12,040 bases of DNA from Chloroflexota bacterium (GTDB lineage: Bacteria > Chloroflexota > Anaerolineae > Anaerolineales > Villigracilaceae), in the NCBI GenBank assembly GCA_016191985.1, contig JACPVB010000013.1, forward strand, positions 1 through 12,040, given 5' to 3'. Numbering within the stretch: the first letter of the stretch is position 1; each line of letters opens with the position of its first letter. A model generated the notes under the pieces. It worked only from the letters and a program-made list of their open reading frames with translations. It did not search any database and had not been told where the DNA came from. The position numbers and the translations under genes are program-made. This document shows, piece by piece, positions 1 to 6,098 of the stretch.

Positions 1-64
1 CCTAATTATAGCGTAACAAGATCTCCGCAAGGAGAAAATATTGATCCATCAAGGAGAGAAGATC

Positions 65-1087
65 ATGTTTAAGAAAATAGCTTTTCTGATCGTGCTTGCT
101 TCCATGATTTTGACCGCATGTCAGCCTGCCGCAACCGAAGCACCTGCTGTTCCCGCTGCAACGGATGCACCCGCTGCCACGGAAGCACCGGTGGCCACTG
201 AAGCCCCCGCCAAGGTTTATACCTATGCTGATTTAACCCTTTGTTATCCCCAACTTGGCGCTGAAAGCGACTGGCGCACTGCAAACACTGCTTCCTTCAA
301 GGAAACCGCTGAACAATTGGGGGTGACTTTGGTATTTTCTGATGCCCAACAGAAGCAGGAAAACCAGATTTCTGCCATGCGTACCTGCATCCAACAGGGC
401 GTGAACGTGATTGCCCTGCCCCCAGTAGTGGAAGATGGTTGGGATGCTGTTCTTCAGGAAGCCAAGGATGCCAATATCCCCGTCATTATTGTGGATCGTT
501 CCGTTTCTGCTGACAAGTCCATGTATGCTGCTCATATTGGTTCCGACATGGTGTTGGAAGGCCAGAAAGCCGCTCTGGAAATGAACAAGCTGCTCCCCGA
601 CGGCGGAAAAATCATCGAACTGAGTGGTACCACTGGGTCAGGCGCTGCAGTGGGTCGTGCGCAAGGGTTCCGTGAGGCACTCAACGCCAACATCGAGATC
701 ATTGACTCCCAGACCGGTAACTTCACCACCGCTGAAGGCAAGCCTGTAATGGAAGCTTTCCTCAAGAAATACGAGGGACAAATCGATGGCGCATTCATCC
801 ATAATGACAATATGGCTATCGGCGCCGTTGAAGCGATCAAGGCTGCTGGTTTGAAACCCGGCGATATCAAGATCGTCTCTGTGGACGGTACGCGCGGCGG
901 CTTCCAACTCATGATCGATGGTTGGGTACAGGCCGATGTTGAATGCAATCCCTTGCTTGGTCCGCAGGTAATGGAAATGGCCCTGAAACTTATGAACGGC
1001 GAACCGATTGAGGCCGAAACCCTCACGAATGAGACCGTTTACTATCCGGATAACGCAGCCGAATTGCTGCCAACCCGCCAGTACTAA
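65..1087 (+). CDS. ytfQ: Sugar ABC transporter substrate-binding lipoprotein, YtfQ-like (galactofuranose type)
   Basis: This is the extracytoplasmic sugar receptor of the ABC importer encoded just downstream. Residues 1-18 form a lipoprotein signal peptide (KK n-region, hydrophobic core) ending in the lipobox LTAC, so Cys19 should be lipidated and hold the protein on the outer face of the membrane. Residues 22-49 are an Ala/Thr/Glu/Pro tether. The rest is a periplasmic-binding-protein-4 fold. The segments QLGAESDWR (63-71), QQKQENQI (95-102), the VVEDGW region, IIVDRS and HNDNMAIGAVEAIKAAGLKPG closely resemble E. coli YtfQ, the galactofuranose receptor, as I remember its sequence. The ATG at 65 is chosen because AAGGAG (51-56) lies 8 nt upstream. 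A TTG at 41, with its own AAGGAG at 29-34, would add eight residues. The mature length fits the family. The exact ligand (galactofuranose or another furanose) is inferred from homology. Confidence 0.92.
   Translation: MFKKIAFLIVLASMILTACQPAATEAPAVPAATDAPAATEAPVATEAPAKVYTYADLTLCYPQLGAESDWRTANTASFKETAEQLGVTLVFSDAQQKQENQISAMRTCIQQGVNVIALPPVVEDGWDAVLQEAKDANIPVIIVDRSVSADKSMYAAHIGSDMVLEGQKAALEMNKLLPDGGKIIELSGTTGSGAAVGRAQGFREALNANIEIIDSQTGNFTTAEGKPVMEAFLKKYEGQIDGAFIHNDNMAIGAVEAIKAAGLKPGDIKIVSVDGTRGGFQLMIDGWVQADVECNPLLGPQVMEMALKLMNGEPIEAETLTNETVYYPDNAAELLPTRQY
128..211 (+). repeat. Ala-Thr-Glu-Pro tether repeat coding segment
   Basis: This stretch codes for degenerate six-residue units (AATEAP, AATDAP, AATEAP, VATEAP, with one AVP spacer) directly after the lipidated Cys19 of the binding protein. 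The codons vary between units, so the repeat is kept at the protein level and is not a recent DNA duplication. Such tethers are common in Chloroflexota lipoproteins and probably serve as flexible spacers between membrane and binding domain. Confidence 0.75.
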
Positions 1088-1120
1088 GGCTTATTTCAGT
1101 TTCTACAAAAGTTTAACTCT

Positions 1121-1149
1121 GGAAGCGGCGTTAATTTAACGCCGCTTCC
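1121..1149 (+). promoter_or_regulatory. Perfect intercistronic inverted repeat (stem-loop) between the binding-protein and ATPase genes
   Basis: GGAAGCGGCGTTAA (1121-1134) is followed by one T and then its exact reverse complement (1136-1149). In RNA this can form a stem of about 10-12 bp with an AU-rich loop. No T-tract follows (the next bases are ATCCCCAAAAAC), so it is not a standard intrinsic terminator. It sits 33 nt after the binding-protein stop codon and 54 nt before the ATPase start. In comparable operons a hairpin there protects the upstream message or lowers read-through, giving more receptor than transporter. That role is inferred here. Confidence 0.7.
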
Positions 1150-1203
1150 ATCCCCAAAAACATCACATAGAAACTCTTGAATAAAAAGATAGGTGCATAA
1201 GTT

Positions 1204-2718
1204 ATGGCAGATCCCCAAAATATTCTAAATATGAGAGGCATCACAAAATCCTTCCCTGGGGTTCTCGCTCTTGAGAATGTTGACTTTTCCCTAAGAAAAG
1301 GGGAAGTCCACGCTTTGATAGGAGAGAATGGGGCGGGTAAATCCACTCTGATCAAAGTCTTAACCGGGGTGGAACCTCCTGATGAAGGCTCCATCGAATT
1401 GGATGGCAAACTCATTCAAGTACGATCCCCCCAGCATTCCCAGGAACTTGGCATCAGCACCGTCTATCAGGAAATCAACCTATGTACCAACATATCGGTT
1501 GCTGAAAATATTCTGCTTGGTTACGAGCCCCATCGCTTTGGCAGCATTGATTGGAAAAAGTTAAATATCCTGGCCTGCCAGGCGTTAAAAAAATTGGACA
1601 TTGACATTGATGTTACCCAACCATTGGGGAATTTTTCAGTCGCCATTCAGCAAATGGTGGCAATCGCGCGATCTCTTGAAGTGGCCTCAGCCAAAATTCT
1701 CATCCTTGACGAACCTACATCGAGTTTGGATATTAATGAAACGAATCGACTCTTCGATGTGATCCGTAAATTAAAAGGAGAGGGCATCGGCATCATTTTT
1801 ATTACTCATTTCCTCGACCAGGTCTATCAGATTACCGACCGCATCACAGTACTGCGCAATGGCAGATTGGTCGGGACCTATCACACCGCTTCATTACCGC
1901 GCGTTGAGTTGATCGGCAAGATGCTGGGCCGCAGCCTGACTGAATTGGATGAGGTGTCGAAAGCCAAATTGATGGGCGAACACAAAAAGGACAGGCAGCG
2001 CCTGGTCGAAGCAAAGGGCCTGGGACTTAAAGGTTCCATTGAGCCGATTGATTTCGAATTAAGTACAAATGAAGTGGTTGGGATCGCCGGCCTGTTGGGT
2101 TCCGGTCGTACTGAAATGGCAAACCTCATTTTTGGTATCGATACCCCAGATACAGGTTCGCTTACGATAAGAGGGGAAAAGATTACCCGATTTTCACCCC
2201 TGGAATCCCTTGAAAATGGGATTGCTCTATGTCCCGAAGACCGCAAAGCAGAAGGAATTGTAGGAGACCTGACCATTCGCGAGAATATTATCCTGGCTTT
2301 GCAGGCTCGGTACGGCTGGTTTAAATTCCTGACCACCCAGAAGCAATATGAAGTTTCACAAAAATATATCGAGCTTCTTGGAATCGTCACGCCGTCACCG
2401 GATCAGTTGGTAAAAAATTTGAGTGGTGGAAACCAGCAGAAGGTGATTTTGGCCCGCTGGCTTGCCACGGATCCACAAGTTTTGATTTTGGACGAACCCA
2501 CCCGTGGAATTGATGTAGGCGCAAAAGCGGAAATCCAAAAACTGGTGCTTGAACTGGCGGAGGAGGGCAAATCCATCCTATTCATATCCTCTGAGTTGGA
2601 TGAAGTATTGCGCACCAGTCACCGTATTGTTGTGCTGCGGGATCGTAAAAAGGCCGCTGAATACTCCAGCGATGTGAATGGTCAGACCATTATCCAAACC
2701 ATGGCAGGAATTTCATGA
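1204..2718 (+). CDS. ytfR: Sugar ABC transporter ATP-binding protein (two fused NBDs), YtfR-like
   Basis: This is the ATPase that powers the importer. It carries two nucleotide-binding domains in one 504-residue chain, as in RbsA/MglA/YtfR (about 500 residues). NBD1 has Walker A GENGAGKST (40-48), a relaxed signature around FSVAIQQ (144-150) and Walker B ILILDEP (165-171). NBD2 has the Lys-less Walker A variant GLLGSGRTE (296-304) usual for this family, a canonical LSGGNQQ signature (406-412) and Walker B VLILDEP (426-432). The start ATG at 1204 follows AGGTG (1191-1195). The 3' end overlaps the next start by 4 nt (ATGA), which implies translational coupling to the permease. The function is secure; the sugar is inferred from the receptor. 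Confidence 0.95.
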   Translation: MADPQNILNMRGITKSFPGVLALENVDFSLRKGEVHALIGENGAGKSTLIKVLTGVEPPDEGSIELDGKLIQVRSPQHSQELGISTVYQEINLCTNISVAENILLGYEPHRFGSIDWKKLNILACQALKKLDIDIDVTQPLGNFSVAIQQMVAIARSLEVASAKILILDEPTSSLDINETNRLFDVIRKLKGEGIGIIFITHFLDQVYQITDRITVLRNGRLVGTYHTASLPRVELIGKMLGRSLTELDEVSKAKLMGEHKKDRQRLVEAKGLGLKGSIEPIDFELSTNEVVGIAGLLGSGRTEMANLIFGIDTPDTGSLTIRGEKITRFSPLESLENGIALCPEDRKAEGIVGDLTIRENIILALQARYGWFKFLTTQKQYEVSQKYIELLGIVTPSPDQLVKNLSGGNQQKVILARWLATDPQVLILDEPTRGIDVGAKAEIQKLVLELAEEGKSILFISSELDEVLRTSHRIVVLRDRKKAAEYSSDVNGQTIIQTMAGIS

Positions 2719-3794
2719 AAAATAACATCCCTTTGCTCAAACGTGTCCGCGAAAACCGTCTATTTTGGCCTCTTGTTGCGCTGGCTTTGATTTTTATTTT
2801 TGATGCGATCTTTGCCCCGGGATTTTTTAAGATCGGAATTGTGGAAGGTCATTTATTCGGGAATTTGATCGACGTTTTTAACAATGCGGCCCCTTTAATG
2901 CTGGTGTCGCTTGGGATGACACTGGTGATCGCGACCGGCGGCGTTGACCTTTCGGTTGGCGCTGTGATTGCGATTTCAGCCGCAATGGGTACGGTCTTGA
3001 TTAATCCCGCCCTGGGAAATGAATTAATTACGAATGATATTCTGGCAGCCAATACTACAAACACCCCTTTGTGGCTGGTTGTGATGGCCGATCTTGGGGC
3101 AGGGGTCTTATGCGGTTTCTGGAATGGGCTTTTGGTTTCACGGGGGAAAATCTCGCCGATGGTGGCGACACTGATCCTGATGGTGGCCGGTCGCGGAATT
3201 GCCCAGCTGATTACGAATGGGCAAATCATGACCGTTTATTACACTCCTTATTGGTGGTTTGGCAACGGGTTTATATGGGGGCTTCCTGTTTCGATCTACA
3301 TCGTCGTGGTTGTATTTTTACTGGCCTGGGTACTGGTTCGCAAAACTTCGATTGGGTTATTTATCGAGTCGGTCGGCATTAATCCGAAATCGACGTATTA
3401 CAGCGGCATTAGCGAAAAGAATATTAAATTGTTCGCCTATACGTTTTGCGGCTTTTGCGGAGCCATTGCCGGGCTAATTCTTAGTTCCTACATTCATGGC
3501 TGCGATGCCAATAACATCGGTCTCAACTATGAGTTGGACGCGATTTTTGCGGTTGTCATCGGTGGAACCTTGATGTCGGGCGGGCGCTTCTCCCTGCTTG
3601 CCAGTGTGGTCGGCGCGTTAATTATTTGGACTTTTACCATCACCATGTATACCTTTGGCGTACCGGCGAACGCCTTGTTGGCTGGACGGGCTGTGCTTGT
3701 CCTGGTGGTCATTCTCCTTTATTCCGATTACACCCGCCGAATTTTGAACAAAATTGTAGAGCAAAAAGGACTACGGCATGGCCCAACGAATTAA
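2715..3794 (+). CDS. ytfT: Sugar ABC transporter permease, YtfT-like
   Basis: This is one of the two membrane subunits that form the sugar channel (BPD_transp_2 family). Its 359 residues contain roughly nine or ten hydrophobic segments, at about 15-35, 57-75, 81-97, 119-142, 147-169, 190-208, 236-257, 272-285, 291-313 and 320-336. The family stretch LGMTLVIATGGVDLSVGAV (66-84) and the motifs MVAGRGIAQLIT, DANNIGL and ELDAIFAVVIGGTLMSGGRF match what I recall of E. coli YtfT. The ATG at 2715 lies in the ATGA overlap with the ATPase stop and has AGGA at 2706-2709. Its last 17 nt overlap the next permease gene. It probably pairs with that protein as a heterodimer, as YtfT and YjfF do. It is slightly longer than YtfT (about 340), mainly in the loop around residues 98-118. 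Confidence 0.93.
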   Translation: MKNNIPLLKRVRENRLFWPLVALALIFIFDAIFAPGFFKIGIVEGHLFGNLIDVFNNAAPLMLVSLGMTLVIATGGVDLSVGAVIAISAAMGTVLINPALGNELITNDILAANTTNTPLWLVVMADLGAGVLCGFWNGLLVSRGKISPMVATLILMVAGRGIAQLITNGQIMTVYYTPYWWFGNGFIWGLPVSIYIVVVVFLLAWVLVRKTSIGLFIESVGINPKSTYYSGISEKNIKLFAYTFCGFCGAIAGLILSSYIHGCDANNIGLNYELDAIFAVVIGGTLMSGGRFSLLASVVGALIIWTFTITMYTFGVPANALLAGRAVLVLVVILLYSDYTRRILNKIVEQKGLRHGPTN

Positions 3795-4755
3795 ATTTTT
3801 CCTGATAAATAATGGTCCTTTGCTGACCACGATAACGATATTTGTTCTTGTCTACTTCGCCGGAGGCCGCTTGTATCCTGCCATGCAAAAACCGCAGGTG
3901 TTTTTTAACCTGTTTATTAACACGGCCAGCTTGTTGATCGTTTCCATCGGGATGACCTTTGTGATTATTACCAAGGGGATCGACCTTTCCGTGGCAGGGA
4001 TGATCGCTCTGACATCTGCCGCATCCGCGGCGCTGCTTGTAAAAGGTATTAGCCCGGTAATTGTGATGCCATTGATGCTGTTAATGGGCATCGCGTTCGG
4101 CATTGCCATGGGCTCCATTATTCAGTATCTCAAAGTGGAACCCTTTATCGTGACCCTGATGGGACTCTTTTTTGCGCGTGGGATGGCGTACATCATCACC
4201 CTTTCCTCCCTGACCATTAAAGATCCCGTCTACCGTTATCTTGCGTTGACAAAAGTTCACATTCCCTTCTTTGAAAAGGCTTATGTATATATCCCTTCCC
4301 TAATCGGCCCATTGTTGCTAGTGGTGGTGATATACCTGGCGAACTTCACCCGCTTTGGACGTACCGTGTATGCCATTGGAAATAATGAGCAATCTGCCCT
4401 GCTGATGGGATTGCCAGTTGCGCGCACCAAGATTACCGTATATGCCTTCGGAGGTTTTTGCTCCGCCCTGGCAGGGATTGTATTTAGCATTTCTTTACTT
4501 TCAGGGTATGGGGGCTATGCCCCTGGAATGGAATTGGATGCGATTGCGTCGGTGGTGATAGGCGGCACGATGTTGACTGGCGGTGTGGGAAATGTAATCG
4601 GTACCCTCTTCGGCGTCCTGATTAATGGCACGATAGTATCCATCCTCCAATTTAATGGCACCTTGAGTTCCTGGTGGACACGTATCGGAGTGGGCGCTTT
4701 GACTCTGATCTTTATCGGAATTCAAAGCTTGTTCTATATGAAGAAGAAAAATTAA
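3778..4755 (+). CDS. yjfF: Sugar ABC transporter permease, YjfF-like
   Basis: This is the second permease of the importer, 325 residues and entirely hydrophobic-segment rich. The family stretch SIGMTFVIITKGIDLSVAGM (56-75), the segment RFGRTVYAIGNNEQSALLMG (192-211), ELDAIASVVIGGTMLTGGVG (252-271) and NGTLSSWW (293-300) closely match remembered E. coli YjfF (331 residues). The C-terminus is a short basic tail (KKKN). The ATG at 3778 starts inside the upstream permease gene (17-nt overlap) with AAGGA at 3766-3770, so the two are probably translated in a coupled manner. It is the last gene of the importer set; 56 bp separate it from the thioredoxin-like gene. Confidence 0.93.
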   Translation: MAQRIKFFLINNGPLLTTITIFVLVYFAGGRLYPAMQKPQVFFNLFINTASLLIVSIGMTFVIITKGIDLSVAGMIALTSAASAALLVKGISPVIVMPLMLLMGIAFGIAMGSIIQYLKVEPFIVTLMGLFFARGMAYIITLSSLTIKDPVYRYLALTKVHIPFFEKAYVYIPSLIGPLLLVVVIYLANFTRFGRTVYAIGNNEQSALLMGLPVARTKITVYAFGGFCSALAGIVFSISLLSGYGGYAPGMELDAIASVVIGGTMLTGGVGNVIGTLFGVLINGTIVSILQFNGTLSSWWTRIGVGALTLIFIGIQSLFYMKKKN

Positions 4756-4811
4756 GTTCTGTGAACTCAACCCGGTACCGCTTTATTGGCAAGTAAAAGT
4801 CAGGATTTAAA

Positions 4812-5381
4812 TTGAAACTTATTCGTTTTATATTGATTTCACTCAACTTATTAATGATGATTGGCTGCGCTGTTGTGCAGCCAGTCAATACGCCCCAATC
4901 CACCTTAACCGCCGTATCCGCTATCGTTGCAACAACGCCAGAATGGTTCGATCTGGAATTGACCGATGTTCAAACGGGTGAGACATTTACCATGAATGAT
5001 TACGCCGGAAAGGTTGTCCTGCTCGAAACAATGGCGATCTGGTGCCCCAACTGCATCGTTCAAAGCAACGAAGTGCGGAACCTCCATGAAGCGCTTGGGA
5101 ACCCGGAGGATCTGATTTCCGTCAGCCTGGATGTTGATATTAATGAAGACAACGACTCGCTCAAAGAATATGTCTATGAGTATGGTTTTGACTGGCATTT
5201 TGCCATCGCGCCGCTTGAGGTTGCCCGAGCGCTTGGGAACTTGTATACAGCCCAGTATTTGAATCCCCCGCTCGCCCCCATGCTGATTATTGATCGTGAG
5301 GGCAATGTGCATCATCTTGAATACGGCATAAAAGACACTGAAACTCTTCAAAAGCTCGTCGAGCCTTACCTCACAAAGTAA
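4812..5381 (+). CDS. TlpA/ResA-like thioredoxin-fold lipoprotein
   Basis: This is a predicted membrane-anchored thiol-disulfide oxidoreductase acting outside the cytoplasm. Residues 1-18 are a lipoprotein signal peptide with lipobox MIGC, so Cys19 is the likely lipidation site. A short spacer leads to a TlpA-like thioredoxin domain (about 45-189). Its active site is WCPNC (Cys78, Cys81) at the usual place after GKVVLLETMAI (67-76), and the probable cis-proline is Pro156, just before the strand MLIIDREG. The CPNC pair differs from the more usual CPPC, CGPC or CPYC, which would affect redox potential. The start is a TTG at 4812 with AGGA at 4802-4805; no in-frame ATG gives a complete signal peptide. 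The CcdA-like gene follows after 7 nt, so that protein is the likely electron donor. The client proteins cannot be seen from here. Confidence 0.85.
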   Translation: MKLIRFILISLNLLMMIGCAVVQPVNTPQSTLTAVSAIVATTPEWFDLELTDVQTGETFTMNDYAGKVVLLETMAIWCPNCIVQSNEVRNLHEALGNPEDLISVSLDVDINEDNDSLKEYVYEYGFDWHFAIAPLEVARALGNLYTAQYLNPPLAPMLIIDREGNVHHLEYGIKDTETLQKLVEPYLTK

Positions 5382-5388
5382 TTAATTA

Positions 5389-6057
5389 GTGGACAAGCTG
5401 GCTGTTACATCCCTGCTGCTTGGTTTGTTGGCTACAACCAGTCCGTGTATATTGCCGCTTTATCCCGGTTTTCTCGCTTATTTGGGAAGCCAAAATGAAA
5501 TGGGCAGGCAAAAATATTTTCTGGGGTTGTTCGTGCTGGCCGGGGTACTGACCATGATGATCGCTTTGGGCGGCCTGATCGCTCTGTTATCCATTCCTAT
5601 TGGCAGTATCCTGCTTTATATTATTCCACTTGCCGACCTTCTGATTTTCCTTTTGGGAATTCTGCTCCTGCTGAACCACAATCCCTTCAAAACTCTGCCC
5701 CAAATTCAGACGCCAGTATTCCGCCACCCATACGGCAATGCCTATGTATACGGTTTGCTCTATGGTCCCATTGCCCTTCCCTGTTCCGGGCCGCTGGTGG
5801 TCGGTATCTTTGCCTTATCTTTTACGGCCAGGGAAGCATTCAGCCAGTTGTGGACTTTTCTTTGGTTCGGGTTGGGACTTGGCATGCCCCTCTTGATATT
5901 ATCGTTTTTATCCGCTGCACTCCAACGCCGGTTGACTGCCCTCTTTGCCCGTCATAGTCGAATCGTAAATTTCATCGGTGGACTGTTCCTGGTTGGAGTG
6001 GCGGTTTACGATCTGGCGAAGAACTGGAAATTGCTGCTCATATTCTATAAGAGTTGA
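5389..6057 (+). CDS. ccdA: CcdA-type thiol-disulfide membrane transporter (DsbD transmembrane-domain family)
   Basis: This is a predicted six-helix membrane protein that moves reducing equivalents from cytoplasmic thioredoxin to extracytoplasmic thioredoxin-fold partners. Its 222 residues match the short CcdA form. The two hallmark cysteines are present in proline-flanked settings: SPCILPLYPGFLAYL, with Cys20 in the first helix, and LPCSGP, with Cys132 in the fourth. The start is a GTG at 5389, 7 nt after the stop of the TlpA-like gene. The first in-frame ATG comes only after the Cys20 motif and would remove it. No strong Shine-Dalgarno sequence is visible, so translation probably depends on coupling to the upstream gene. 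The pair fits cytochrome c maturation or general disulfide reduction. No cytochrome or heme-lyase gene occurs in the window to settle which. Confidence 0.88.
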   Translation: MDKLAVTSLLLGLLATTSPCILPLYPGFLAYLGSQNEMGRQKYFLGLFVLAGVLTMMIALGGLIALLSIPIGSILLYIIPLADLLIFLLGILLLLNHNPFKTLPQIQTPVFRHPYGNAYVYGLLYGPIALPCSGPLVVGIFALSFTAREAFSQLWTFLWFGLGLGMPLLILSFLSAALQRRLTALFARHSRIVNFIGGLFLVGVAVYDLAKNWKLLLIFYKS

Positions 6058-6098
6058 AGCCGACACATACACAAGATGATGCCGCATCCACCTTTTAT

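Noticed and set aside
1636..2107. Apparently degraded ATPase motifs: relaxed NBD1 signature and Lys-less Walker A in NBD2.
   Set aside because: Both deviations are normal for the RbsA/MglA/YtfR family of fused sugar ATPases, so they do not show decay.
4755..4780. Small inverted repeats (AGTTC/GAACT and CGGTACCG) after the second permease gene.
   Set aside because: Arms of 4-5 bp without a T-tract are expected by chance and do not support a terminator or operator.
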